Source: Anaerolineaceae bacterium oral taxon 439
Lineage (GTDB): Bacteria > Chloroflexota > Anaerolineae > Anaerolineales > Anaerolineaceae
Reading direction: 5' to 3'
NCBI GenBank assembly: GCA_001717545.1
Contig: CP017039.1
Location: forward strand, 1,922,001-1,986,000
DNA: 64,000 bases
Below the pieces are notes generated by a model that was not told where the DNA came from, made no database searches, and saw nothing but the letters and a program-made list of their open reading frames with translations. This document shows, one piece after another, positions 1 to 8,758 of the stretch; position 1 is the stretch's first letter, and every line of letters starts with the position of its first letter. A program made the translations under genes and the position numbers.

Positions 1-680
1 AGAACGCCTGCCGGTTTATACTGCCCCAATGAAACCGCTGCGAGCGCGATATAACCACGTCCGCCAGTCATTAATTCAGAAAAACTATTCATATGGGCCA
101 TCGAGAGCGAACAACCACCAAGACCAATAATCATTGAACCGATAAGAACAGCAATCAGCTGCACCCGGTAAACATCAATCCCCGCAATATCAACAGCGAT
201 TGGATATTCGCCCGCCGCACGGATCCGGAGACCAAGATTTGTATGATACAGAAAAAAGTAAAGGGCAAAAACGAGTATCAACGCAATAAAGGTCATGACG
301 GAAACGCCTGAAAATACAGGACGAAACCCCTGAATTGAAGATTGCGACCCAGAGCCAAACGCTTGTCTCGATAAAGTAGTAGTCATTCCTTCAGCAAGAA
401 GATTCAGAGCAACGCCAACAACAACCTGGTTGCCTTTCCAGTAAACCGTCATCAAGCCAAACAGAAGACCAAGAACAGCAAGAATAATAAGAGCTGCGAG
501 GATTCCGAAGCCGGTATATCCGGTTAAGTAGGTTCCCAGAACACCAAAAAACGCGCCCACCAACATCATCCCCTCAGCCCCAATATTAATTACACCGCCT
601 AACTGCATGATAAGAATCCCAAGTGCGACAAAAAGAATAGAAGTGCTGTCGCGAAATATGACGGTCATAAAATTCCACAT
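1..680 (-). CDS. Nucleoside/simple-sugar ABC transporter permease, 3' end outside window
   Basis: The gene starts at ATG 680 with AGAAGGAGC just upstream and reads without a stop to the left edge, so about 226 N-terminal residues are visible. The product begins MWNFMTVIFRDSTSILFVAL and is strongly hydrophobic. It contains the INIGAEGMMLVGAFFG stretch typical of BPD_transp_2 permeases of the BmpA/NupQ (purine nucleoside) group. It lies 13 bp downstream of a second permease of the same family, which gives the usual heterodimeric membrane pair. The ATPase and binding-protein genes are not in the window. The family is clear; the nucleoside substrate is inferred from resemblance. Confidence 0.85.
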   Translation of the reverse strand, partial: MWNFMTVIFRDSTSILFVALGILIMQLGGVINIGAEGMMLVGAFFGVLGTYLTGYTGFGILAALIILAVLGLLFGLMTVYWKGNQVVVGVALNLLAEGMTTTLSRQAFGSGSQSSIQGFRPVFSGVSVMTFIALILVFALYFFLYHTNLGLRIRAAGEYPIAVDIAGIDVYRVQLIAVLIGSMIIGLGGCSLSMAHMNSFSELMTGGRGYIALAAVSLGQYKPAGV

Positions 681-693
681 GAATAAGCTCCTT

Positions 694-1713
694 CTAATTT
701 TTTTGCTTTACTGGGAATACCTGAATCGTCATCATCAAAATGATAATGGCTTGAATAATCAGAACAACAGATGATGGAACATTTGAAAACATCTGTACCA
801 TATTTCCGCCTGTTTTCATTGCGCCAAAAAGGAACGATGAGAGAACGATACCAACCGGGCTGTTTTTACCCAGCAGCGCGACCGCAATTCCATCAAAACC
901 ATATCCTGCCGAGAAATTCTGAAGCAGCCTTTTTTGAATGCCTAATAGCTCCATACCGCCGACAAGACCGCCTAATGCGCCTGAAATAGCGAAAGCTATC
1001 ATCCGATTTTGCTTGACATTGATGCCAATACTGTTCGCGACCGTAGGATTCTCGCCTACAATCCGCATTTCAAAGCCCTTTTTACTTTTTTGCCAATAGT
1101 AGCCATATATCGCAATGAGCAAAAGAGCAATGATAATTCCAATATTAACCCTTGTTCCAGGGATCAGGATAGGAAAACCAGCGGTCGATAACACTCTTGC
1201 TGATTGCGGGAATTCAGGCGCCTCGCGCATAGGCCCCGTCACCAGGTATTCGACAATAAATAACATGATGTAATTCATCATGACGGTCGTTATGACTTCG
1301 TTTGCACCGAAGCGATTTTTCAAATAAGCAATAAAGCAGCCCAAAAAAGTACCTGCCAGGATACCGGCAGTAACCGCGATGAATAAATGAAGGACGCCTG
1401 GCAAAAAAGTTATATTAACACCAACCCAGGTACTTAATATAGCGCCCGCCAGCATTTGGCCCTCAATCCCAATATTAAGCATCCCGCATCGGTACGCAAA
1501 CGCATAACTGATACCTGCAATGATCAAGCTCGCTGTTTTGAGAACTGTTTCAGAGAGCGTTTGAGACGTACCTACAGATCCTTCGATCATTAACCGATAT
1601 ACTTCAATCGGGTTATTTCCGCCCCTCCAAATAATGAAGGCGCCGATCAGCATCGCAATCATAATCGCGAGAAAGGGATAAAGAAAGTATTGGCTGAATT
1701 TACGTCTGACCAT
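694..1713 (-). CDS. Nucleoside/simple-sugar ABC transporter permease (NupP/YufP-like)
   Basis: This 339-residue integral membrane protein starts MVRRKFSQYFLYPFLAIM and has roughly eight to ten hydrophobic segments. The central LNIGIEGQMLAGAILSTWVG motif and the later AFAISGALGGLVGGMELLG and GYGFDGIAVALLGKNSP segments mark the BPD_transp_2 permeases that pair with NupQ-like partners in nucleoside importers. The companion permease begins 13 bp after its stop. A YgeW-like carbamoyltransferase lies 92 bp upstream on the same strand, so purine or purine-breakdown products are plausible cargo. That substrate is inference. Codon third positions are more A+T rich than in the hisS-gyrB region. Confidence 0.88.
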   Translation of the reverse strand: MVRRKFSQYFLYPFLAIMIAMLIGAFIIWRGGNNPIEVYRLMIEGSVGTSQTLSETVLKTASLIIAGISYAFAYRCGMLNIGIEGQMLAGAILSTWVGVNITFLPGVLHLFIAVTAGILAGTFLGCFIAYLKNRFGANEVITTVMMNYIMLFIVEYLVTGPMREAPEFPQSARVLSTAGFPILIPGTRVNIGIIIALLLIAIYGYYWQKSKKGFEMRIVGENPTVANSIGINVKQNRMIAFAISGALGGLVGGMELLGIQKRLLQNFSAGYGFDGIAVALLGKNSPVGIVLSSFLFGAMKTGGNMVQMFSNVPSSVVLIIQAIIILMMTIQVFPVKQKN

Positions 1714-1805
1714 GGATTTTTATGGGGCAGGAGGAGAAAATAATGGTTTGCTGCTCTTCCTGCCCCGTCCTTTCACAAGGCACTTAAAGAATCAGGAAAA
1801 ATGAA

Positions 1806-2801
1806 TTATCTTCTGTTAATATTTCCCATGGTAAGCGCCATGAGAGCCTTAATCGTATGCAGGCGGTTCTCAGCCTCATCATAAATCACAGATCGCGGAC
1901 CGTCCAATACTTCGCTGGTGACTTCGATATCGCGATCCGCCGGCATGCAGTGCATATAAATCGCATCCTTCGAGCCGAGATCCATCTTACGCTGATCGAC
2001 AAACCAATCAGGATGTTCATTGATCATCGCCAACCCTCGCGCTTCGTCATCACCGACCGTCATAATCGGCCCCCAGCCCTTGGCGTAAATAATATCGGCG
2101 CCTGTACAGGCTTCTTCCATATCGTGTACCAGTTCAAATTTCGATCCGGCAGCATCGGCATTCGCCCTCGCGATTTCCATAATCTTCGGATCCAGTTCAA
2201 AACCTTTCGGATGAGCCAGCGTAACGTCAAGGCCAAAACGAGGCATTAAGGTCACCAACGAGTTTGCCATGGAAAGAGGCCGCATATACTGTCCAGCGCA
2301 TGTCCACGAAATGACAAACTTCCGACCGCGCAATTCGTCATGAAACTTTTCTTTAATTGTCATAATATCCGCAAGCGCCTGGGTGGGATGCCAGATATCA
2401 CACTGCATATTCATAACCGGGATCCTGGCATACTTGGCTAAGTCTTCCATCCAGCAATGACCGTCTACAAGCGTATTCCGGACGCCGATACCATGCCCCA
2501 TGCGTCCTAAAACTTCAATCGTATCTTTAGGGGATTCCCCATGTCCGACCTGCGTAGCTTTCGGGGTCAGATAGTTCGCGTGACCGCCCAGCTGCGTAAT
2601 TCCGCATTCGAATGCGTTTCGAGTCCGCGTTGATTCTTCAAAAAACAATAAAAAAACGGTTTTGTTTTTTAAAATATCGGTTGGTAAATCAAGCGCATAA
2701 CGCATTTTAAGTTCTTTTGCTACATACAATAACGTATCTAACTCTTCTCGGGTCCATTCCTGAGTTTTCAGTAAGTGCTTACCAACCATTCCAGTTTGCA
2801 T
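1806..2801 (-). CDS. YgeW-like knotted carbamoyltransferase (aspartate/ornithine carbamoyltransferase superfamily)
   Basis: The 331-residue product has the carbamoyl-phosphate loop STRTR (57-61), HPTQALAD (138-145) and HCMPADR (284-290), so it is a transcarbamylase. From memory it resembles E. coli YgeW more than ArgF or PyrB. Shared stretches include NMQCDIWHPTQALADI, PRFGLDVTLAHPKG and MEEACTGADIIYAKGW. YgeW-type enzymes occur with purine and allantoin catabolism genes, and here the neighbours are nucleoside-type permeases. This suggests a catabolic role, for example carbamoyl transfer to or from a ureido or oxamate-like compound, rather than arginine synthesis. The start has AAAGGAGA about 9 bp upstream. 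The second substrate cannot be assigned from sequence. Confidence 0.75.
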   Translation of the reverse strand: MQTGMVGKHLLKTQEWTREELDTLLYVAKELKMRYALDLPTDILKNKTVFLLFFEESTRTRNAFECGITQLGGHANYLTPKATQVGHGESPKDTIEVLGRMGHGIGVRNTLVDGHCWMEDLAKYARIPVMNMQCDIWHPTQALADIMTIKEKFHDELRGRKFVISWTCAGQYMRPLSMANSLVTLMPRFGLDVTLAHPKGFELDPKIMEIARANADAAGSKFELVHDMEEACTGADIIYAKGWGPIMTVGDDEARGLAMINEHPDWFVDQRKMDLGSKDAIYMHCMPADRDIEVTSEVLDGPRSVIYDEAENRLHTIKALMALTMGNINRR

Positions 2802-3154
2802 TGAAAAAATCTCCTTTAGAAAATTTGACCAAATATGGGTCCAAAAGTATTACTGATTGTATGTGCTCTGTCTATTTCCGTCAAGGAAAAAAATGAAAAA
2901 GAAGGGGGAGAAAATGTGTTCGCATCGATTTATACGTTGCGTTTACAACGAGGTTTTCACAAACCTCTTCCAGCTATAATAATGAAGTTCCGCCTTGTAT
3001 TTTACCTGCCGCTAAATTTTTCAAGCAGATAAATATAAAAAAAAGGTCCAAGTCATCACAGCGGTTAAAAATTATTTAAAAAGCGCTGTGAAAACCTGGA
3101 TAACGCCCCCCCATGTATGTTTAGGAGGTGGGACGGATTGAATTTCACCTGAGA
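2802..3154. other. Intergenic stretch with two small inverted repeats
   Basis: No convincing gene lies between the carbamoyltransferase start and the hisS stop; the stretch is A+T rich. Two short hairpins are visible: GAGGTTT/AAACCTC (2950-2967) and CACAGCG/CGCTGTG (3057-3063 and 3084-3090). A TATAAT on the + strand at 2975-2980 has no credible gene behind it. The second repeat could be an operator or a weak terminator for hisS, but it has no T tract. Confidence 0.4.
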
Positions 3155-4447
3155 TTAAGAAACGCCGACGCCTGATATCCTGATTTTTACCATCCCCTTC
3201 ACCTCACCCGCCAGCGCATCGATCGATACAGTCCGCTGCGAACGGGCCGCCAGATTTTTCACCGTCGCCATCCCATTCGCCAGCTCGTCCGGTCCGCAGA
3301 TAATCACCGCCGTCGCCCCGATCCGATCCGCGTACTTCAGCTGCTTATTCAGTTTCGCCGCCTCGGGATACAGGATCGTCGGAATGCCTGCCCCGCGCAG
3401 CCTCATCGCAAGCGCCGCCGACACCCCCAGACTCGCAGCGTCAAAAACGGTCACGACAACCTTCGCCGGCTGCGCGTCAAGCGCGGGGAGAATCCCCAAT
3501 TTCTCCAGCACAGCCTTGATCATGACGTCCCCCATCGCGAACCCCACGCCCGGGAGCGGATCGCCGCCAACGTCGCCGACGAGATTTTCGTAACGCCCGC
3601 CGCCAAGAATGGATCGGCCGCCGTCGACGTCCTTCGCTTCGAAAACCATCCCCGTATAATAAAGCAGCCCGCGGATAATCTTCGCGTCAAATTCAAGATA
3701 GGCAGCCAGGCCCATCGCCTCAAGCAGCTCAAAAACCGCGGTTAATTCCTCCGACTCCCGCCAAAGCTCGCCGTCGTTCAGGATCGTTGTCAACCCGGCG
3801 ACCGTCTCAGCCCCGACCCCCGATTCAGCCGCGAACGACTTCCATTCGCCCTCGCGCATCTTGTCGCGCCGATCGATCAGCCGGTAAATCAGCGCCTTTT
3901 CATCTTCCGGGACCCCGATTTCGGTCAGCTTTCGATCCATCAGGCGACGGTCATTCACATGGATCCGTACCTGGGCCTCCGTCAGGCCAAGCCGCTGAAA
4001 AAACGTCGCGCAAACGGCAATCAGCTCCGCGTCAGACTGCGCCCCGTTCGCTCCGATCATGTCGATATTCCACTGGAAAAATTCGCGGCTGCGGCCTTTC
4101 TGCGGCTGCTCATAGCGCCAGAACGGGCCAAACGACCAGAGCCGCAGCGGAAACGTCAGCGCCTGCCCCTTTTGCGCAACCATGCGCGCGAGCGTCGGCG
4201 TCAGCTCCGGGCGCAGGCATATTTCCCCGCCACCGCGATCCGTGAAAACGTAAGATTGCTCCTTGACCAGCTCCTCGCCCGACTTCGCCGCATACAGCTC
4301 CAGCTTTTCCAGATAAGGCCCTTCATACGCCTGATATCCGAAAAGCTCCGAAACTGCGCGAATCTGCTCCCCGAGCCAGTGATGAAGGATCATGTCCTCA
4401 GGATAAAAATCCCGCGTCCCTTTTACTTTTTGAACGATCTCTTTCAT
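3155..4447 (-). CDS. hisS: Histidyl-tRNA synthetase
   Basis: HisRS is a class II aminoacyl-tRNA synthetase that charges tRNA-His in the cytoplasm. The 430-residue product begins MKEIVQKVKGTRDFYPEDM. Motif 2 is visible as FGPFWRYEQPQKGRSREFFQ, the histidine-specific signature as RGLLYYTGMVFE, and motif 3 as GGGRYENLVGD followed by PGVGFAMG. The C-terminal HGTP anticodon-binding domain ends near the stop. The ORF could start at 4468, but AAGGGG lies 6 bp before ATG 4447, so I prefer that start; ATG 4450 is adjacent. Length is normal for the family. A TATAAT box and a small hairpin precede it, so it is probably transcribed alone. Confidence 0.95.
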   Translation of the reverse strand: MKEIVQKVKGTRDFYPEDMILHHWLGEQIRAVSELFGYQAYEGPYLEKLELYAAKSGEELVKEQSYVFTDRGGGEICLRPELTPTLARMVAQKGQALTFPLRLWSFGPFWRYEQPQKGRSREFFQWNIDMIGANGAQSDAELIAVCATFFQRLGLTEAQVRIHVNDRRLMDRKLTEIGVPEDEKALIYRLIDRRDKMREGEWKSFAAESGVGAETVAGLTTILNDGELWRESEELTAVFELLEAMGLAAYLEFDAKIIRGLLYYTGMVFEAKDVDGGRSILGGGRYENLVGDVGGDPLPGVGFAMGDVMIKAVLEKLGILPALDAQPAKVVVTVFDAASLGVSAALAMRLRGAGIPTILYPEAAKLNKQLKYADRIGATAVIICGPDELANGMATVKNLAARSQRTVSIDALAGEVKGMVKIRISGVGVS

Positions 4448-4479
4448 CATCAGCCCCTTTTCATACATAATTTCAGGTT

Positions 4480-4509
4480 CCGTTCGGGATCCGAACGGCT
4501 TTTATTATA
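4480..4509 (-). promoter_or_regulatory. Probable hisS promoter -10 and leader hairpin
   Basis: On the minus strand TATAAT (4509-4504) is followed by a perfect 8-bp hairpin CCGTTCGG/CCGAACGG (4480-4487 and 4491-4498, 3-nt loop) and then the hisS start. The hairpin would sit at the extreme 5' end of the transcript, where it could stabilise the mRNA. Read on + it looks like a terminator because CTTTTATT follows, but no + gene ends here. Confidence 0.5.
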
Positions 4510-4713
4510 GCCTGAATCGATCAGGCTCCCGCCGCTTCCAAAAGTTCGAACGCAATAGAAAAAGAGGGCGCCTGAATCAGTCCAGCCAGAACAACAGCGA
4601 ACCGGCGCCAGGAAGTCCCCCAAACAGAATAGTACCCGAGTCGGCGCATCTCATTTCTTCTGAAACGCCGCTCTCGAATCACGGCAAGGACATTCAATAT
4701 TCAAACCGCAATT

Positions 4714-6444
4714 TCAGACCGCTTTCCGCGGAGCGGTCGATTCCATATCCGCGCCTGCGTTCGACGGATCGGCCGGATTCGCAGGATTCGCCGGATTCCC
4801 ATACGGCGGAACGACGCCTGACGGGAAGCCCTGCGGCGGGACGGGAGCGCCCGGATAAGGCGCCTGCGCCGGAGCCTGCCCATACTGCGGCGGGACTTGA
4901 GGCCAGGGATGAGGCGGATAGTATGCCTGCGATTGCTGAGCATACGGCGAAAATGGCGGAACCGCCTGCTGCTGTGAGAACGGATACCCCGGAGCGCCCT
5001 GAGCTGGATACGGCTGTCCTGGAACGGGGCCGGGAGAGGGATAATAAGAGAACCCGGCCGCTCTGGGGTCGACCTGACTCGAAATTCCCGGACTCATGCC
5101 GGGCTGAAATGGCGCCTGCGGCTGAGCGAAGTTTGGAGCCGGCGGATACGCTGACGGCTGTCCGGGCTGAACGCTTCGAGAAACCGGGACATCTCCATAT
5201 CCCGCCGACGGAGCCGGATAAGCCGACTGCCCCTTGGACGGAACGGCGCCCCCCTTCGAAAGCGGCGTCGAAAACGTCGGCGCAGGGCCAAAATCAGGCG
5301 CCTGCCCAAAGTCCGGAACTGGTTGAGAATATCCCGCGGCGCCCGGCGCGGCGGGCGCGTTTCTGAAGAAGGGCGCCTGCTGCGGTTCGCGCGGAGGAAC
5401 CGGAGGGAACTGATACTCGTCTCCCGTCGAAAAACCCTGCTGACTGTAAAGATCGGCGACAGGATCCGTCGGCGTCGGCGCGACCGTTTCGTCCGGGATC
5501 GCGCGGTCATTCGCCGCCGGTTCCGGCGAGACTGTACGCGAAACCGGCGCCGAAGACGGCGGAGCGTACCCCGAAATCGGTTCGGTTCGCGGCTGAGACG
5601 ATTTCTGTTCATTGGCCTTCGCCAAAAGCGCCTCTTCCGCTTCCATATCAGAAAACGGAACGTACGAATCCTCGGGCTCCTCGGGAAGCGGCGGCAAGTC
5701 CGGGACCGCTTTCGTCAACTGATCCAAATGTTCCCGAAGCGCGGTTTCCGCGTCGCGGTTAAATTCCTGCGCCCGGACCTGCGAAACGATATCGGGTTCA
5801 GGTTCCGGCGCGGCCTCTATCACTTCATCGGTCCGTTCATGCGCTGCCGGGGTTTCGTCCGGCGCGTTTTCCGCTTTCTCGCGGATAATATTTCCGGTCA
5901 GGTTCGCCAACTCAAACTCAGGATTCTCAAAAATATTGGGGATAATATCTTCCAGAATCCGCGTTTCCGCTTCCGCGCGGAAATTTTCTTTCAGTCGGAT
6001 CCGCGCCACCGCGAAAAGGGCCCGAAGCAGGCTGCGCTTGACTTCCAGCGGCGCGTAGGAACATAAATCAAATACGTCGCCGCTCGCTTCTGGATCGGTC
6101 AACTTCAGGATCACCGATTTCGCCAGCGTCCCCGCTTCCCTCTTCGTCATCGTCAGCCAGGACCGGGTCGCAATCACCTCAAAGAATACCGGTAAAATCT
6201 CTTCTTCGCGGATCGTCGCGCTCTTGGCGTTATACACGATAATAATCATTCCGATAATGCCCAGCGAAATCGCTTTCCGATCCAATCCGTTCTCGTTTTC
6301 AATATCAAACGAAAAGCCTTCCGGCGATATCGGATAAATCGGCGCTTTCCCTTTCCAGCTCCAGGCGTCGGCAGAAAAATCAACCAGCTCGCTGCTGCCT
6401 GCCTGATTTATGGGTCTTTTTGGGTTCGGATTATTTCTCGCCAT
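4714..6444 (-). CDS. Uncharacterised protein with proline/glutamine-rich C-terminal half
   Basis: I do not recognise this 576-residue protein. Residues 1 to about 190 are well ordered, with one hydrophobic stretch (AISLGIIGMIIIVYNA, about 59-74) and helical, charged sequence. Residues about 190-290 are acidic. From about 300 to the end the protein is low-complexity, rich in Pro, Gln, Tyr, Ala and Gly with PPYGQ/PYPAQ-like units. The start has GGAGGGAAC immediately upstream. No signal peptide is evident. The layout, an ordered N-terminal domain with a disordered sticky tail, recalls scaffold or cell-envelope-associated proteins, but this is only an impression. It is flanked by hisS downstream and an aldose-epimerase-like gene upstream on the same strand. 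Confidence 0.75.
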   Translation of the reverse strand: MARNNPNPKRPINQAGSSELVDFSADAWSWKGKAPIYPISPEGFSFDIENENGLDRKAISLGIIGMIIIVYNAKSATIREEEILPVFFEVIATRSWLTMTKREAGTLAKSVILKLTDPEASGDVFDLCSYAPLEVKRSLLRALFAVARIRLKENFRAEAETRILEDIIPNIFENPEFELANLTGNIIREKAENAPDETPAAHERTDEVIEAAPEPEPDIVSQVRAQEFNRDAETALREHLDQLTKAVPDLPPLPEEPEDSYVPFSDMEAEEALLAKANEQKSSQPRTEPISGYAPPSSAPVSRTVSPEPAANDRAIPDETVAPTPTDPVADLYSQQGFSTGDEYQFPPVPPREPQQAPFFRNAPAAPGAAGYSQPVPDFGQAPDFGPAPTFSTPLSKGGAVPSKGQSAYPAPSAGYGDVPVSRSVQPGQPSAYPPAPNFAQPQAPFQPGMSPGISSQVDPRAAGFSYYPSPGPVPGQPYPAQGAPGYPFSQQQAVPPFSPYAQQSQAYYPPHPWPQVPPQYGQAPAQAPYPGAPVPPQGFPSGVVPPYGNPANPANPADPSNAGADMESTAPRKAV

Positions 6445-6564
6445 GTTCCCTCCGTCTCTTTCGCAAAACCGAAAAACCTGATTTCAGTTTCCAAAAATCA
6501 AGTTTATTTTATCAAACTTTCCCGGTCCGCGCGACCGCGCTTCGCATCACGACGCGGACACCGC

Positions 6565-7542
6565 CTATTCCCGGAGCGCCTCGACCTGAATTCGAATTTT
6601 CCCCGCGATCGATTCGCCCGGATCAAGAATGATCAGGTGCGCCGCGTCCTGGTGCCCGTCCTGATATAAACGAACCGCGTCGGTCGCGTTCGTCTGATTT
6701 TCGAGGCAGAAAAAACCCTGCGCCGCGGGCGTATACGTAACCGCGTGAGTAAAAATATCGGAAGCGAAGATCGATACCTTCCGCTTAATCGACTCATAAT
6801 AAATTTCCATCGGCTTCAGCGGCTCCATCCCCCACCATAAATCGTCTAAATCCAGCTTATCCAGCGGCGTCAGCCCGCGTAAATCCGCCGGTCCTTCCTC
6901 CATTGAGACGATCTTCCCCGTCGGAATAAGCCGATTCGCCGGCATATACCCCTTCGCGGGAACCCGAATCAGGATATCCTTCTTCATCCCCAGCGCATTG
7001 AAATACGGATGAATCCCGAAACCGAACGGGAGCCGCTTCGTCGAGTCGAGATTCATGATTTTCGCCTGGATCGTCAGGCTCCCGCTCTCCAGCGTCGTCG
7101 TCAGTTCGAGCCGGTTCGCGATCGGAAAAACCGCGTACAGCGGATGCCCCGGATCGATCGTCAGCGACGTCTTGATCGATATGGATTCATCCGTCAGGAC
7201 CGGCGTCTCGAACGTAAACGGCGCGGCCGAGATCAGGCCGTGCAGCGTGCGCCCGTTATCCGTATCCGGAAGCCGGTACGTCTCGCCGTTGAATTCGACC
7301 TTACAGCCGTCAATCCGATTCGGGAACGGATACATCATCGGAATCCCAAAGAACTTCATCCCGGCGACGTCGCTGAATCCTTGATGAAGATATTCAATCC
7401 CGTCAACAATAAAGGAACAGATATCAGAACCATACTCGGGAACCAGCCGGACCTCGGCGCTGCGAAATCGGTCCAGCTCCGACCAAAGACAAATCATCGG
7501 TAAATTCAAAACAGGATGGCGCGCTACGTTATATCCGAACAT
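6565..7542 (-). CDS. Aldose 1-epimerase family protein (GalM-like)
   Basis: The protein of about 325 residues matches the GalM-like beta-sandwich epimerases. These interconvert alpha and beta anomers of free hexoses in the cytoplasm. Conserved landmarks are [20 protein letters not shown], the histidine segment GRTLHGLI, the second histidine in [10 protein letters not shown], and a late acidic/aromatic [13 protein letters not shown]. The ORF extends to 7584, but GTAAAGGAGATTGTAATT precedes ATG 7542 ([10 protein letters not shown]), which I take as the start. It is divergent from ruvB with about 108 bp between starts. The exact sugar is not visible. Confidence 0.82.
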   Translation of the reverse strand: MFGYNVARHPVLNLPMICLWSELDRFRSAEVRLVPEYGSDICSFIVDGIEYLHQGFSDVAGMKFFGIPMMYPFPNRIDGCKVEFNGETYRLPDTDNGRTLHGLISAAPFTFETPVLTDESISIKTSLTIDPGHPLYAVFPIANRLELTTTLESGSLTIQAKIMNLDSTKRLPFGFGIHPYFNALGMKKDILIRVPAKGYMPANRLIPTGKIVSMEEGPADLRGLTPLDKLDLDDLWWGMEPLKPMEIYYESIKRKVSIFASDIFTHAVTYTPAAQGFFCLENQTNATDAVRLYQDGHQDAAHLIILDPGESIAGKIRIQVEALRE

Positions 7543-7634
7543 AATTACAATCTCCTTTACCTCAGCATAGCGGACCGGCCGCATCAGCGCCTCGAACGGA
7601 ATTTCGATCAGGTTTCATGCCTTCCGCTCCGCGC

Positions 7635-7651
7635 TGGTATAATTATACTTA
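7635..7651 (+). promoter_or_regulatory. Extended -10 promoter giving a probable leaderless ruvB mRNA
   Basis: TGgTATAAT (7635-7643) lies only 7 nt before the ruvB ATG at 7651, with no good -35 and no Shine-Dalgarno. Transcription would normally start about 7 nt after the -10, essentially on the start codon. Confidence 0.6.
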
Positions 7652-8712
7652 TGCATATGGAAAAAGAGCGACTGATCAATCCGGGCACGATTTCAACCGA
7701 TGAGCGCGCCGATTTTGCGTTACGGCCCAAATACCTGAACGATATTATCGGCCAGGACCTGATCCGCGAAAACCTTTCGATCCTTCTGACCGCCGCCCGG
7801 CAACGAAACGAGCCGCTCGATCATCTCCTTTTTTACGGTCCGCCCGGGCTGGGGAAGACCACACTGGCGCATTGCATGGCCAATGAGACCGGCGTCAGTA
7901 TCAAAATCACCTCCGGCCCAACGATCGAACGATCGGGCGATCTGGCGGCGATTCTTTCCAACCTCCAGGAAGGCGATATCCTTTTCATCGATGAAATTCA
8001 TCGGCTGAACCGCTCTGTCGAAGAAATCCTTTATCCGGCGATGGAAGATTCCGCGCTGGATATCATGGTCGGGAAAGGCCCGTCGGCTCGTTCGATTCGC
8101 CTGAAGCTTCCGCGCTTTACCGTAATCGGGGCAACGACCCGCCTTTCCATGGTCAGTTCGCCGCTGCGCGGACGCTTCGGCGCGATATACCGGCTGAATT
8201 ATTACGAAATCGGCGCAATGGAACGAATTATCGCCAACGCGGTCGGAAAACTCGGCGTCGATTGTGAAGCGGACGGATTAACCGAAATTGCCCGCCGCTC
8301 TCGCGGAACGCCGCGAATCGGGCTGCGGCTGCTGCGCCGTGTCCGCGACTTCGCGCAGGTCCGCACCGGCGGCGTGATCACCGGCGCGTCTGCCCGCGAC
8401 GCCTTAGAGCTATTGGGAATCGATCCGTATGGCCTGGACGAAATGGATCGCAGGCTGCTGCTGACGATTATCGAAAAATTCAACGGCGGGCCGGTCGGGC
8501 TGAATACGATCGCCGCTTCGCTAAGCGAGGAAACCGACACGATCATGGAAGTCGTCGAACCCTTTCTCCTCCAGCTCGGTTTTATCAACCGCACGCCGCA
8601 AGGGCGCAGCGCCACCCGCAGCGCCTATGAACACCTGGATATCCCGTGGAATAAAGACGAACCAGCCCGATCATCCGTCGACGATTCGCCTGATCAGGAA
8701 CCGCTCTTCTGA
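7651..8712 (+). CDS. ruvB: Holliday junction branch migration helicase RuvB
   Basis: RuvB is the hexameric AAA+ motor of the RuvABC complex. It drives branch migration of recombination intermediates. The 353-residue product has Walker A GPPGLGKT (63-70), Walker B LFIDEIH (111-117), sensor 1 GATTR (160-164) and PLRGRFG (171-177), then the winged-helix C terminus ending with [12 protein letters not shown]. The ORF is open upstream to 7516, but RuvB homologues start near [10 protein letters not shown], so ATG 7651 (or 7657) is chosen. queA follows 46 bp downstream, a pairing known from many bacteria. ruvA and ruvC are not next to it here. Confidence 0.95.
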   Translation: MHMEKERLINPGTISTDERADFALRPKYLNDIIGQDLIRENLSILLTAARQRNEPLDHLLFYGPPGLGKTTLAHCMANETGVSIKITSGPTIERSGDLAAILSNLQEGDILFIDEIHRLNRSVEEILYPAMEDSALDIMVGKGPSARSIRLKLPRFTVIGATTRLSMVSSPLRGRFGAIYRLNYYEIGAMERIIANAVGKLGVDCEADGLTEIARRSRGTPRIGLRLLRRVRDFAQVRTGGVITGASARDALELLGIDPYGLDEMDRRLLLTIIEKFNGGPVGLNTIAASLSEETDTIMEVVEPFLLQLGFINRTPQGRSATRSAYEHLDIPWNKDEPARSSVDDSPDQEPLF

Positions 8713-8758
8713 AATCCGCCGGAGCAATCTGATCTCCCTTATAAGGAGCCGAACCGAA

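Noticed and set aside
2975-3033. TATAAT followed by a 16-codon ORF (MKFRLVFYLPLNFSSR) on +
   Set aside because: It has no Shine-Dalgarno and no conserved context, and A+T-rich spacer gives such words by chance.
4480-4505. Hairpin plus T-rich run on + looking like an intrinsic terminator
   Set aside because: No + strand gene ends here. The element fits better as the hisS promoter and leader hairpin on the minus strand.
5323-6066. 247-residue Arg-rich open frame on +
   Set aside because: It is a shadow of the Pro-rich protein gene, with extreme Arg content, no ribosome-binding site and no family resemblance.
7516-7650. Upstream extension of ruvB
   Set aside because: It overlaps the divergent epimerase start and is absent from the RuvB family. 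The promoter lies inside it.
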